Notes under the pieces: generated by a model
The model's database searches: none
The model's input: the letters and a program-made list of their open reading frames with translations, nothing else
Told to the model about the DNA's origin: nothing
Position numbers and translations under genes: made by a program
Part shown: one piece after another, positions 1-8,733 of the stretch
Layout of the letters: each line of letters opens with the position of its first letter
How positions within the stretch are numbered: position 1 is the stretch's first letter
Assembly (NCBI GenBank): GCA_026390735.1
Contig: JAPLFJ010000069.1
Location: 1 to 64,000, forward strand
Reading direction: 5' to 3'
DNA length: 64,000 nt
Origin: Ignavibacteriota bacterium
GTDB lineage: Bacteria; Bacteroidota; Ignavibacteria; Tepidaquicellales; Tepidaquicellaceae

Positions 1-247
1 AAGAAAGCTGTAACAGAGAACGGTTTATGACATCTTCGGGGTGTTAGTGACGACACGGTAAGACAGAAAGTTTAGGAACTTGGGAAGCCCTCGCTTGCCT
101 TACGAAAGAAAGTAGAGTAAGAAAGAAGTACTTCTTATAAGATAAACGAAATAGAAGGAACGCAGGCAGGGTGGCGGACGAGACCGTAGTACTGATTGAT
201 TGCAGTTCAAGATAAAATTGCATTAGGGAAGGGTCTCTACTAAATAA

Positions 248-1567
248 ATGCTTTTAAAGAAAAGAAGGAATAATGTATTGCGTGAGCTAACAAACATAGG
301 CAAGATTCAGGAATTTCAGAGAAAGCTGTACGCGAAAGCGAAAGCCAAGGCGAAGTACAGGTTCTACAGTCTGTACGATAAAACATATCGAATGGATATA
401 TTGGAAGAAGCCTATCGCAGGGCAAAAGCCAATGGCGGAACAAGTGGAGTGGACGGAGAAACCTTTCAGGAAATAGAAGAAAAGGGAGTATCTGAATACT
501 TAACAGTACTTCAGGAAGAACTAAAGCAAGAACAATACAAACCAAAGCCAGTAAAACGAGTGTACATTCCAAAGGCAAACGGAAAACAAAGACCACTTGG
601 AATACCAACCGTAAGGGACAGAATAGTACAGACAGCATTTCTAATTGTACTTGAACCAATATTTGAATCCGATTTTATGGAATCAAGTTACGGGTTCAGA
701 GCAAAGAAAAGTGCACACGGTGCTATCAGAGAAATAGCAAAATATCTGAACTGGGGATGTGAAGAAATCTACGATGTGGATGTTGAGAAATACTTCGATA
801 CAGTAGAGCATTATAAATTATTAAAACTAATAGCTCAACGAGTATCCGATGGAAAAATCCTGCACGTAATAAAGCAGTGGTTAAGAAGCGGATATGTAGA
901 AGACGGACAACATAAACAAAGTAAAAGAGGCACACCACAGGGCGGAGTAATAAGTCCATTGCTGGCAAACATATATTTAAATCCGATAGACAAAGCATTT
1001 GAACGAAGCGGGATAGGAAAATTAAGAGAAGGTTCGATACACATGATAAGATATGCAGATGATATGATAATACTTGGAAAGAAGAAGTTAGAAAAAGGAA
1101 TCAGAATACTTAAACACTATATCAAAAGATTAGGTCTTAGTTTGAATAAAGAAAAGACAAGAAAGCTAAACCTAAGCGAAGATAAGAAAGTAGAATTTCT
1201 TGGTTTCCAATTCTTCAAGACCGAAAACAGGACAACAAAGAAACGATTAATACTTGTATCACCAAGCCCCAACAGTCTGAAGCGGTGCAGAGAAAGAATA
1301 AAGAAGTTAATCAATCACAAGATACCGCTAAAAGTCCAAGAACAAGTAAGGAATGCAAACAAGTTTCTTACAGGTTGGACAGGATATTACAGACTTGGTA
1401 ACAGTTCAAAAGCACTAAACAAAATACGAGACTATACAAATAAACGATTGAGACGACTATTACAAAGAAACAAAGGCAAGAGTGGATACGGCTGGAAAAA
1501 GATAGATGCGGATAAAATATATGGAAAGTTAGGATTGTTCTGTAATTACAGAGTTCAATGGCTGTAA
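248..1567 (+). CDS. ltrA: Group II intron reverse transcriptase/maturase
   Basis: The 439-residue protein helps the host intron fold and splice and copies it into DNA during retrohoming. The reverse transcriptase domain spans about residues 60-330, with the first metal-binding Asp region near 176-184, the QGG motif near 231 and the catalytic YADD at 269-272. A GIIM/maturase X domain with the FLTGWTGYYR-type motif covers about 370-432. The protein stops right after the X domain, so the HNH endonuclease domain found in many LtrA-type proteins is absent. The ATG at 248 follows the structured 5' intron RNA. The intact YADD and full length suggest an active or recently active enzyme. Confidence 0.93.
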   Translation: MLLKKRRNNVLRELTNIGKIQEFQRKLYAKAKAKAKYRFYSLYDKTYRMDILEEAYRRAKANGGTSGVDGETFQEIEEKGVSEYLTVLQEELKQEQYKPKPVKRVYIPKANGKQRPLGIPTVRDRIVQTAFLIVLEPIFESDFMESSYGFRAKKSAHGAIREIAKYLNWGCEEIYDVDVEKYFDTVEHYKLLKLIAQRVSDGKILHVIKQWLRSGYVEDGQHKQSKRGTPQGGVISPLLANIYLNPIDKAFERSGIGKLREGSIHMIRYADDMIILGKKKLEKGIRILKHYIKRLGLSLNKEKTRKLNLSEDKKVEFLGFQFFKTENRTTKKRLILVSPSPNSLKRCRERIKKLINHKIPLKVQEQVRNANKFLTGWTGYYRLGNSSKALNKIRDYTNKRLRRLLQRNKGKSGYGWKKIDADKIYGKLGLFCNYRVQWL

Positions 1568-1589
1568 CAGAAAGTATATTTTATTTAGG

Positions 1590-1623
1590 AAAGCCGTATG
1601 AGGGAAAACCTCACGTACGGTTT
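1590..1623 (+). ncRNA. Group II intron domain V hairpin
   Basis: The 34-base hairpin AAGCCGTATGAGG..CCTCACGTACGGTTT is the catalytic domain V of a group II intron: AGC-type triad at its base, a GAAA-type tetraloop region and the two-base bulge. Domain VI with the branch point should lie in about 1624-1680. Confidence 0.85.
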
Positions 1624-1685
1624 GACGAGGGTTCAAGGAAAACAGGCTTTAATATAGGTACTGCGTCCTTGTCCTACTCTACAAT

Positions 1686-1963
1686 TATAATTCATCTCAT
1701 CTTACACACTCTGTCATTCCTGCATGTTCTTAACAGGAATCTCTACTCTTACAATATCTCTATAACTAAATTATTTTTTACGGGCTTAGTGTCCTTTACG
1801 GTTACAAATCTCTTATTTGGTGATTTAGTGTTTTAGTGGTAAAGTTTCTCTACCTAACTACTTTGTATGTATCTTTGAACCTACTTTCGTGTCTGCTCTT
1901 TGCCTAATATATTCTTTCTCTGTGGACTCTGTGTGTCCGCCGTGGCGGATGGTGAATCTCTCT
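1686..1963. other. Intergenic region between intron and era, no gene
   Basis: No convincing coding sequence lies here. It contains a small hairpin (ATTCCTG...CAGGAAT near 1717-1742), low-complexity stretches of the TTTAGTGTTTTAGTGG type, and a perfect 14-base palindrome TCCGCCGTGGCGGA at 1936-1949. The same palindrome occurs inside the broken tRNA-Phe copy near 63856. Confidence 0.5.
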
Positions 1964-2851
1964 TCAAAATATATTCTTCAGGAATCTATGATCTTTTCTC
2001 CAGTCTTTCCGCACCTTCACAAACAATTTGAGGTAAACTTCTTTTCCTACGAATGCCTCTATGTCAGTCCTTGCAAGTTCACCGAGTTTCTTAATCATCT
2101 CTCCGCGTTTTCCGAGTACTATAATTTTCTGAGTTTCGCGTTCGAGTATTATATCCGCATTAATGTAATCTTTCTGGTTTTCATCTCTCACTTTAAACTC
2201 TCTCACTTCAACGTGCACACTGTAAGGGATTTCCTCTTCATAAAGTTCAAGAATCTTTTCTCTTATGATTTCCGACACAAAGAACTTCTCGGGTTTGTCG
2301 GTGAGTGTTTCATTGTCATAGTAGAACTCACCTTCAGGAAGGTTTTCGATTATTACGTTCTTTAATATATCCAGGTTGAGTTTTGTAACGGCAGATACAG
2401 TGATTATATCCTTCACGCCAAGTTCCTGTTTAAGCGTTGCAATCTTATCGAAAATTTGTTCTTCTGAAAGCCTGTCGCATTTATTTAATACTATAATTCT
2501 TTTCTGTCTGTCAAAGTCCTTTTTATAATCTTTCTCAATCTTCTGCAAATCTTTCATCACTATGTTCGCACCGTCAATCAGGTACAGCACGAGGTCAGTA
2601 TCTTTGAATGAAGTCTTTATTTCCTTCTTCATATACTGCTGCATTTCGTACTTCGGTTCAAGCACACCGGGTGTATCAACGAAAATTATCTGATGGTCGT
2701 TTCCCGTTAGAATTCCCTGAATTTTGTTTCGTGTTGTCTGAACCTTCCTGCTTACCGCAGAAAGTTTGAAGTCCAGAAATGCATTCATCAGCGTTGACTT
2801 ACCTGCATTCGGGCGTCCTACTATAGACACATATCCGCTTTTTACTGCCAT
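1964..2851 (-). CDS. era: GTPase Era
   Basis: Era binds the 3' end of 16S rRNA and acts in 30S subunit maturation at the inner membrane face. The 295-residue protein has G1 GRPNAGKST (12-20), G3 DTPG (59-62) and G4 NKCD (123-126), then a C-terminal KH RNA-binding domain over about residues 200-290, which separates it from Der/EngA. The length is normal for the family. Its start overlaps by one base the stop of the upstream lipoprotein gene, so the two are probably co-transcribed with the TPR gene further upstream. Confidence 0.96.
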   Translation of the reverse strand: MAVKSGYVSIVGRPNAGKSTLMNAFLDFKLSAVSRKVQTTRNKIQGILTGNDHQIIFVDTPGVLEPKYEMQQYMKKEIKTSFKDTDLVLYLIDGANIVMKDLQKIEKDYKKDFDRQKRIIVLNKCDRLSEEQIFDKIATLKQELGVKDIITVSAVTKLNLDILKNVIIENLPEGEFYYDNETLTDKPEKFFVSEIIREKILELYEEEIPYSVHVEVREFKVRDENQKDYINADIILERETQKIIVLGKRGEMIKKLGELARTDIEAFVGKEVYLKLFVKVRKDWRKDHRFLKNIF

Positions 2852-3366
2852 TATTTCAATACTTTTATTTGATTCTTGTTATTCAAAATTATCTGAGGTT
2901 TTCCGCTGTACTGTCCTATCTTGCCTTTAACCTCTACCGTCTTATTCTTATAACTTGTAAGGTCTCCGAACAGTTCAAACTTGTCGGGAAAAATTACAGC
3001 AGTAAAGGTGTTCTTCGGGTACTTCCCGTCAAAGTTCAGGTATGCAACCTTCTCCCTTAAAGTCACATCTGCTACATAACCCGTCACCAAAGCAAATGAA
3101 CCAATCTTCGATGATGTCTCAGATGATTTAAGGCTTATGTACTCCTGAGTATTCCTGTTACCGCTTCCTCTGTTTTCATCAGGAGGAGACTTACTTTCTT
3201 CCTCCGCATCTTTGCTTATATCAACTTTCTCTTTTACGGTGTCGGCTGTTTTACCCGTGTTTTGTTTTGCCGTTTCACCTGTTTTTATTACTGTTACTTC
3301 TTCTCTCTTTTTCCCACACCCCATTACAAACCCTAAAGCCAATAACAAAATTATCAGTCTTTTCAT
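2851..3366 (-). CDS. Lipoprotein with OB-fold-like domain
   Basis: The 171-residue protein starts with a lipoprotein signal peptide (hydrophobic core then LGFVMGCGKK, with Cys 17 as the lipidation site). A charged Lys/Glu/Ser-rich linker covers about residues 20-75. The C-terminal half has the beta-rich pattern of an OB-fold of the tRNA_anti-like type, including VTGYVADV, the LTSYKNKTVEVKGKIG stretch and PQIILNN. The family role is unknown, and an envelope anchor is inferred. It lies between the TPR gene (9 bp away) and era (1-base overlap) in one minus-strand operon. Confidence 0.72.
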   Translation of the reverse strand: MKRLIILLLALGFVMGCGKKREEVTVIKTGETAKQNTGKTADTVKEKVDISKDAEEESKSPPDENRGSGNRNTQEYISLKSSETSSKIGSFALVTGYVADVTLREKVAYLNFDGKYPKNTFTAVIFPDKFELFGDLTSYKNKTVEVKGKIGQYSGKPQIILNNKNQIKVLK

Positions 3367-3375
3367 TTTGCAATA

Positions 3376-4212
3376 TTATTTTAGTTTTTCTTTCGCTTCC
3401 TTTAAATAATCTGATACAGATTTATCTTCTTTAAGTTCAGGTTTTAGTTTCAGACCGTATTCAATATCATCAACTGCCTGTTTGTAGTTTCCCATAGCAA
3501 GGTAAAGTATACCTCTCCTGATGTAAATTTCTCCGTCCGAAGAATCAAGTTGGAGTGCTTTTGTATAATCATCCATAGCCTCATTATACTTTTTAAGGTA
3601 TTTATAAATCGTACCCCTGAAATAATAACTCTTTGCTATCGATGGATTTGCATTTATAGCCTTATTCGCATCGACAAGTGCATCTTCATATTTGTCGAGG
3701 TTCATGTACAAAGCCCCGCGGTTCCAGTAAGTGTCAACAAGCATCGGGTCAATTTCTTCAGCTCTGTTGAATATTTCAACCGCTTCGTTAATCTTGCTTA
3801 AATATCCGTAAAGCGTACCGAGTGAATTTAGTGCATTAAGGTCTTTCGGGTCAATCGATAAAGCTTTGTTTAAATCCTTGTACGCATTTTCCACATCGTT
3901 CTTGAAAATATATGTAGCCCCCCTGTTGCTGTAAGCTCTTTCGTAATTTGGGTTAATCTCAATTGCCTTATTAAAATTCTCAATTGCGTTATCATAATTC
4001 TTCATCATCAGATAAATAAATCCAATCGAGTTGTATGCCAAAGATTCCTTAGGGTTTTTCTTAACAATTATGTTGAAATAGCTTAATGCTGTTTCAAAAT
4101 TATTGCTCCTGATTGCGTCGTTTCCCTTTTTATAAAGAGTGTCCAGTGGTTGTGAAAATGATGCCGATACAGCCGATACGAATATTAGAACAAGTAATAG
4201 TAATTTTTTCAT
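3376..4212 (-). CDS. Secreted TPR-repeat protein
   Basis: The 278-residue protein has a signal peptide (about residues 1-20, ending ASFSQP) and then six or more 34-residue tetratricopeptide repeats of the pattern AYxNRGxxYxxxxxYxxAxxDxxKAIxxxP. Such repeats form a helical scaffold for protein-protein contacts, probably in the periplasm here. No catalytic domain is visible. It heads the operon with the OB-fold lipoprotein and era. Confidence 0.82.
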   Translation of the reverse strand: MKKLLLLVLIFVSAVSASFSQPLDTLYKKGNDAIRSNNFETALSYFNIIVKKNPKESLAYNSIGFIYLMMKNYDNAIENFNKAIEINPNYERAYSNRGATYIFKNDVENAYKDLNKALSIDPKDLNALNSLGTLYGYLSKINEAVEIFNRAEEIDPMLVDTYWNRGALYMNLDKYEDALVDANKAINANPSIAKSYYFRGTIYKYLKKYNEAMDDYTKALQLDSSDGEIYIRRGILYLAMGNYKQAVDDIEYGLKLKPELKEDKSVSDYLKEAKEKLK

Positions 4213-4239
4213 TTTCGTTTTAACAATGTTTTATTAAAA

Positions 4240-4265
4240 TACGGCAGAGGTTTCCCCCTGCCGTA
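4240..4265 (-). terminator. Terminator after the aldehyde dehydrogenase gene
   Basis: Arms TACGGCAG and CTGCCGTA (4240-4247, 4258-4265) form a hairpin. On the minus strand it is followed by a T-rich run, 10 bases past the dehydrogenase stop codon. Confidence 0.7.
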
Positions 4266-4275
4266 ATGTACAATT

Positions 4276-5784
4276 TTAATAATTATCTATCTGTGCTCTT
4301 TGTAATTTACCAGAGTAGTCAATGTAAACTGCTTTCCATTCCGTGTAGAAATCGTAAACCGTCCATCCGCCCTCTCTGTGTCCGTTGCCCGTAGCCTTCA
4401 CACCGCCGAACGGCATATGTGCTTCCGCACCAATCGTCGCACCGTTGATGTATGTGATACCTGCCTGAATGTCTCTCACTGCAGTAAACGCATCGTTCAC
4501 GTTATTCGTGAATATGCTCGATGAAAGTCCGTATTCTGTATTGTTGAGTATTTCGATTCCTTCTTCAAGCGAAGAACATTTCAGAACTGATAGTACAGGT
4601 CCGAAAATTTCTTCCTTTGCAATCCTCATATCAGGAGTTACATCCTTGAATATTGTGGGTTTGTAGAACCAGCCCATTGCAAGGTCGCCGTCTTTTGCAT
4701 AGTCGCCGCCTGCGATGAGTGTTGCCTTGTCTTCTTTCAGTCCAATCTGTACGTAATCATTAACTGTTTCTCTCTGTGATTCACAAACGCACGGACCAAC
4801 ATCAACACCCTTGTCGTTTCCGTATCCGAGTTTCAGTTTGTTCACTCTCTTAACGAGCATTTCTAAAAACTTATCGTGAATGTCTTTGTGTAAAATTAAT
4901 CTCGAAGTTGCAGTGCATCTTTGTCCTGTGGTTCCGAATGCTCCCCAGAGAACCGCATCTATTGCCAGGTCAAGGTTTGCGTCGTCCATTACAATCTGTG
5001 CATTCTTCCCGCCGAGCTCTAATGATATTCTCTTTAAGTCTTTTCCGCCCACTTCGTTGATTCTCTTTCCGACGGCTGTCGAACCCGTGAATGAAATAAG
5101 GTCAATGTCTTTGCTGTTAATGATTGTTTCACCGACAACTTTTCCGCTTCCGTGAATGATGTTTATAACTCCAGGGATGTAATCTTTACCAAGAACAATG
5201 TGCATTGCTTCGTCAACTATCTTCACGAATGTATTGGCAGTCTTCGGAGTAAGTTCTGCAGGTTTAAAAACTACTGTGTTACCGCAAACGAGTGCAGGGA
5301 AAATCTTCCAGGTAGGAATTGCCATCGGGAAATTCCACGGAGTGATAATACCCGCAACACCGATAGGAACTCTGAAACTAAGGTTCATCTTATTCGGAAG
5401 TTCGCTCGGAGCGTTCAGTCCGAAAAGTCTTCTGCCTTCAGATGCTGCATAGTATGCCGTGTCAATACCTTCCTGTGTATCGCCCTTTGTCTCGGCAAAA
5501 ACCTTTCCCATCTCTCTTGTCATTTCAAACGATATCTCATCTTTTCTTTCCAGCATAATATCGCCAACTACTTTAAGCACATCTCCGCGTTTTGGAGCGG
5601 GTACGAGTCTCCATTTTTTCAGTGCTTCTTTTGCAGCTTTAATTGCTTCTTCCACGTCATCTGTGGTTGAAGCAGGAAAATAGCCAATCAAATCTTCGTT
5701 ATTAGCAGGGTTTCTGTTTTCTGTGTATTTACCGCTCTTCGAATCTTTCCATTCGCCATTAATAAAATTTTTGAAGTATTCCAT
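4276..5784 (-). CDS. NAD(P)-dependent aldehyde dehydrogenase
   Basis: The 502-residue protein is a full-length ALDH superfamily enzyme that oxidises an aldehyde to a carboxylic acid. It shows the oxyanion Asn in TPWNFPM (N151), the general base in LELGGK (E256) and the nucleophile in GTTGQRC (C290), with the coenzyme-binding segment near residues 230-240. The C-terminal GGVKATGNGHREGG segment resembles the amino-acid semialdehyde branch of the family, such as aminoadipate- or ketoglutarate-semialdehyde dehydrogenases. The substrate cannot be set from sequence alone. It is monocistronic, with its own terminator. Confidence 0.9.
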   Translation of the reverse strand: MEYFKNFINGEWKDSKSGKYTENRNPANNEDLIGYFPASTTDDVEEAIKAAKEALKKWRLVPAPKRGDVLKVVGDIMLERKDEISFEMTREMGKVFAETKGDTQEGIDTAYYAASEGRRLFGLNAPSELPNKMNLSFRVPIGVAGIITPWNFPMAIPTWKIFPALVCGNTVVFKPAELTPKTANTFVKIVDEAMHIVLGKDYIPGVINIIHGSGKVVGETIINSKDIDLISFTGSTAVGKRINEVGGKDLKRISLELGGKNAQIVMDDANLDLAIDAVLWGAFGTTGQRCTATSRLILHKDIHDKFLEMLVKRVNKLKLGYGNDKGVDVGPCVCESQRETVNDYVQIGLKEDKATLIAGGDYAKDGDLAMGWFYKPTIFKDVTPDMRIAKEEIFGPVLSVLKCSSLEEGIEILNNTEYGLSSSIFTNNVNDAFTAVRDIQAGITYINGATIGAEAHMPFGGVKATGNGHREGGWTVYDFYTEWKAVYIDYSGKLQRAQIDNY

Positions 5785-5882
5785 GATTATTATTAAGTTT
5801 ATAATTTTCGGGATAGGATAAAATAGATATTCAATATGATATTAGAAATTCAATTATTTTGATAGATAAAAGAGCAATCAAA

Positions 5883-6299
5883 TCACAAAATAAGTCCTTT
5901 TAGGAATTCTTCGAAGTGTTCATTTATCCATCTGTAGTTATTTAGTACATAAACAAAGAATTCAACTTCTGTTCTGTCCTTAAAGTCTGTATTTCGTGTA
6001 AAGTAGCCGTAATATCCGCCGTCTTCATCTACAAGTATCGGCGGATGAGTGGCATATTCATTCCACGGACTTAAATAACTGAATTCATTTCCGTATTCGC
6101 TGAATTCACTCCATATAGACAGATTGTTGTTCTTCGTCCCGTAAACACCGTTTTCATTCCAGACAGATTCATCGTGAAACTGTGTGCAGGTCAGACAACC
6201 CAGATATACGTCGTGATTCTCGCCGCCATATATCATTACCTTTTGCGCAAAGGCAAATGAAGAAGTAAACACAAGTATTATAAGTAAAGTATATTTCAT
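5883..6299 (-). CDS. Small exported protein of unknown function
   Basis: The 138-residue protein has a clear signal peptide (about 1-18, ending FAFAQ). The mature part is short and aromatic-rich, with GGENHDVYLGCLTC near its start (a CxxC pair) and several near-repeats of the type SxWxEFSEYGNEFS. It may bind metal or form a disulfide. I do not recognise a named family beyond similar hypothetical proteins of Bacteroidota-type genomes. Confidence 0.62.
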   Translation of the reverse strand: MKYTLLIILVFTSSFAFAQKVMIYGGENHDVYLGCLTCTQFHDESVWNENGVYGTKNNNLSIWSEFSEYGNEFSYLSPWNEYATHPPILVDEDGGYYGYFTRNTDFKDRTEVEFFVYVLNNYRWINEHFEEFLKGLIL

Positions 6300-6438
6300 A
6301 CATTATAAATTATGCTAATAATAGACTAAGTGCAATTAAAATTATCTTCGATTATACAGAAAAATTTATTGAAATAACCAGGAACTTTTTCATCTCAGAT
6401 TAGTTTTAAGTAAATATTATTATTTTAAACAGAAAAAA

Positions 6439-6477
6439 ATGAAGAACATCTTAGTTTGACCATTTGTATTAGTTGTA
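6439..6477 (+). other. 5' part of the next gene, broken by an in-frame TGA
   Basis: In frame with the ORF at 6478 lies ATG-AAG-AAC-ATC-TTA-GTT-TGA (6439-6459), then CCA-TTT-GTA-TTA-GTT-GTA. It reads MKNILV-stop-PFVLVV, then MFTSNQFVSAQD. Together these make one ordinary signal peptide if the TGA is TGG (Trp) or is read through. The TGA is at 6457-6459. Confidence 0.72.
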
Positions 6478-6906
6478 ATGTTTACATCAAATCAGTTCGT
6501 TTCCGCGCAGGATATTTTTACACATCCGACGGCACATGTTTCAGTAACTGTTCCTGGCGGATGGCATTATGAAACCAGCAGCACAACTATAAAAATGTTT
6601 CCTGATTCAAGGGAAGTTGCAATTGTGTTAAACGTAATTGATGCATCAGTTGAACAGGCAGTTAAAGATATTAACACTGCTTTCCCGGGAGCAACCGTAA
6701 ACGGTCTGAGCCAGGTTACTGTAAACGGAATGTCAGCATTTGAATTATCAGGTTCAACCACTAATGGTAAAACATTCAGTTATGCATTACTCGTTACACC
6801 TTCTACTAAAGTTATTGAAGTGGCTTTCGTCGCAGATACTGAACAGGCTGGCAAATATATTTCTGAATTAGCATCAATAGTCGGCAGCATTAAACCCGCT
6901 AATTAA
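6478..6906 (+). CDS. Small exported protein; real start probably 6439 past a TGA
   Basis: The open frame from 6478 gives 142 residues beginning inside a signal peptide that really starts at 6439 (see the preceding entry). The mature part after SAQD is about 125 residues, with the pattern VTVPGGWHYE and VNGMSAFELSG, resembling small PsbP/LpqN-like secreted domains. No function is assigned. A start at 6478 would leave only a short, weak export signal. Therefore the gene is either a recent nonsense mutant, a case of stop-codon readthrough, or affected by a sequence error. The intact remainder argues against an old pseudogene. Confidence 0.6.
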   Translation: MFTSNQFVSAQDIFTHPTAHVSVTVPGGWHYETSSTTIKMFPDSREVAIVLNVIDASVEQAVKDINTAFPGATVNGLSQVTVNGMSAFELSGSTTNGKTFSYALLVTPSTKVIEVAFVADTEQAGKYISELASIVGSIKPAN

Positions 6907-6923
6907 TACATAATTCTTAAAAC

Positions 6924-6957
6924 AAAACAGCCGTTATTTTAAGTAACGGCTGTTTTT
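6924..6957. terminator. Bidirectional terminator
   Basis: AAACAGCCGTTA and TAACGGCTGTTT form a 12-bp perfect stem with an A-run before and a T-run after. It can end both the plus-strand gene to the left and the minus-strand T9SS gene to the right. Confidence 0.85.
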
Positions 6958-6984
6958 GCTTTATAAACAAAAAACTTAAAAGAA

Positions 6985-8616
6985 TTATTTCGTCATTACC
7001 ATTTTTCTGGTTTCTGTGTACCTTTCGGTAGTTAATCTGTAAAAATATACACCGCTGTTTAATGAAGAACCGTCAAACTTTGTTTCGTACGTTCCCGGCT
7101 GTAATCTTTCGTTCACGAGTGTCTGAACTTCACGACCCGCAATATCATAAACAACTAACTTTACCTGTTCTGCATTTAAAATTGAGAATCTAACGTTTGT
7201 AACAGGGTTAAAAGGATTCGGATAGTTTTGTTTTAAAGAATATTCCGTAGGTGTTTCTGTACCAATCGTTCCCACTGAAACAGGGTTTAATGTCGTGTCA
7301 ATAAAAATGTTGTACAGTGTTCCGCCGCTTCCGAAGTTTCTTGCATGAACCGCCTTTCCGCCTGCAATTACTGAAGTGCCGTCATTCGAAATGCTGCACA
7401 TAAAAGCAGAACCCGGCGAATTAAAACTGTACCATGGTGCACCCGTTCCAGGGTCGCATCTGAATACATATATGTCGTCCTTTGAATTGTCAAGTTTACC
7501 CCACGATGCCGCTGCAAGATATTTCCTGTTCTTTGAAATTGTTACCATATTCACTTCGTCGCCCAGTGCTGTAAAAGACCAGAGTGGCGTGGAACCTGTT
7601 GATACCTTAAAGAATCTTACAGAGCCGTCGTAGGAACTTGACGTTATGAATATTAGTGTCCCTATCGCAACGTACTGTCCGTCATCAGTGACATCAACAC
7701 TGGCAACCCAGTTGTAGTATGTTCCCGGAGGTTCCTGATACTGCCAGAGTAAATTGTATGCACTCCCGCTCCACTGGTATACTTTCACGTATCCTTTGTA
7801 GTTAATCGTTGCTATAATGTTTCCGTTTCCGCTTATTCCCTGAGGAGCCTGCGTTCCGTCTGTTATCGGAGCAGTATACCTTAATGCACCTGTGTAAATG
7901 TTGTAAACGTAATATGCACTGTATGTGTTAACGATTGCTAATGTATCGTTTGCTGCAATCTTTATTCCCTGAATCTGTCCGGGGATTTTTACTTTCCATA
8001 TAGAAACAGTGGAGTTTTTATTAAAACAATAAACCCAGGAAGAATCACTTCTGTTTGCGCTTGCAAGAAGATATCCGCCGTTTGATGTTAAGTCGAGCGG
8101 GCCTGCGGCACCTGTGTCGGGCGTAGCCAGCAAATCGAAATTAAAGAACGGCGTGGAAGATGTTTTGTTTAAAAGGTAAAAGTTTCTGTATGAACCTGCT
8201 GCAATCACGTCACCCGTGTCTGATATTGCGATATAATTCCTTCCGTTGTTTGCAGGAGTCTGATAATCCCAGAATGGTGTGCTGTTTGTGTTTCCGTACA
8301 CGGATACTCTTTTGTTGTTTAAATACCAGCCAATCGCCGAAGTCTTTCCGTCGCCGCTTATCATTCCGTCGTTATTGATTGCCGCTGCATCCGTAAATGA
8401 CCAGCGCATGAAAGAGCCGTTTGATACTCTGAAGTCACTGCTTCCTCCGTTTATCATCAGGTTTGCACCTTCATTAGGAAGGGGATTTGTGACGGCCTGG
8501 TAATTTAAAACTCCGTTTTGCATAACAGTTTTAGTTGTACTGCCGATGAAATTATCAGATTGTGAATATAGGTTTGAAAACGTTAGGGCAACAACTAGTA
8601 GAATTAACTTTTTCAT
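6985..8616 (-). CDS. T9SS-exported beta-propeller protein
   Basis: The 543-residue protein has a signal peptide (about 1-18). A body of WD40/PQQ-like propeller blades follows (repeats such as NGNIIATINYKGYVKVYQW and DDGQYVAIGT), and then a C-terminal type IX secretion sorting domain of about 85 residues. That domain contains SLKQNYPNPFNPVT, VYDIAGREVQTL and GVYFYRL and ends KMVMTK. It should therefore be exported across the outer membrane and anchored or released by T9SS. The ligand or enzyme activity is unknown. Confidence 0.85.
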   Translation of the reverse strand: MKKLILLVVALTFSNLYSQSDNFIGSTTKTVMQNGVLNYQAVTNPLPNEGANLMINGGSSDFRVSNGSFMRWSFTDAAAINNDGMISGDGKTSAIGWYLNNKRVSVYGNTNSTPFWDYQTPANNGRNYIAISDTGDVIAAGSYRNFYLLNKTSSTPFFNFDLLATPDTGAAGPLDLTSNGGYLLASANRSDSSWVYCFNKNSTVSIWKVKIPGQIQGIKIAANDTLAIVNTYSAYYVYNIYTGALRYTAPITDGTQAPQGISGNGNIIATINYKGYVKVYQWSGSAYNLLWQYQEPPGTYYNWVASVDVTDDGQYVAIGTLIFITSSSYDGSVRFFKVSTGSTPLWSFTALGDEVNMVTISKNRKYLAAASWGKLDNSKDDIYVFRCDPGTGAPWYSFNSPGSAFMCSISNDGTSVIAGGKAVHARNFGSGGTLYNIFIDTTLNPVSVGTIGTETPTEYSLKQNYPNPFNPVTNVRFSILNAEQVKLVVYDIAGREVQTLVNERLQPGTYETKFDGSSLNSGVYFYRLTTERYTETRKMVMTK

Positions 8617-8720
8617 AAACGTTGATTTGGTTTTAATTAAAGTTAAGGGAATTTATAATTTTTCTCAAATAAATGATATGATAAACTTGTAATGCATTTT
8701 TAATTTAATTCCAGATTTTA

Positions 8721-8728
8721 TATATTTG
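8721..8728 (+). promoter_or_regulatory. Bacteroidota-type -7 box for carAB
   Basis: TATATTTG matches the TAnnTTTG -7 consensus of Bacteroidota-like sigma factors and lies only 5 bases before the GTG start of carA. Transcription would begin at or within a few bases of the start codon, which suggests a leaderless mRNA. No good -33 element is visible. Confidence 0.45.
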
Positions 8729-8733
8729 CACCA

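Larger units (their letters stand above)
1..1685 (+). mobile_element. Group II intron, 5' end outside the window
   Basis: A group II intron runs in from the left edge. The first 247 bases are structured non-coding RNA (domains I-III), a maturase ORF fills domain IV, and a canonical domain V hairpin follows at about 1590-1623. The probable 3' end is the CTCTAC at about 1680-1685. The true 5' boundary lies left of position 1, because only about 250 bases precede the ORF and intron domains I-III normally need more. It splices as RNA and can retrohome through the encoded reverse transcriptase. The interrupted exon on the right has no ORF, so the insertion appears to be intergenic. Confidence 0.88.
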
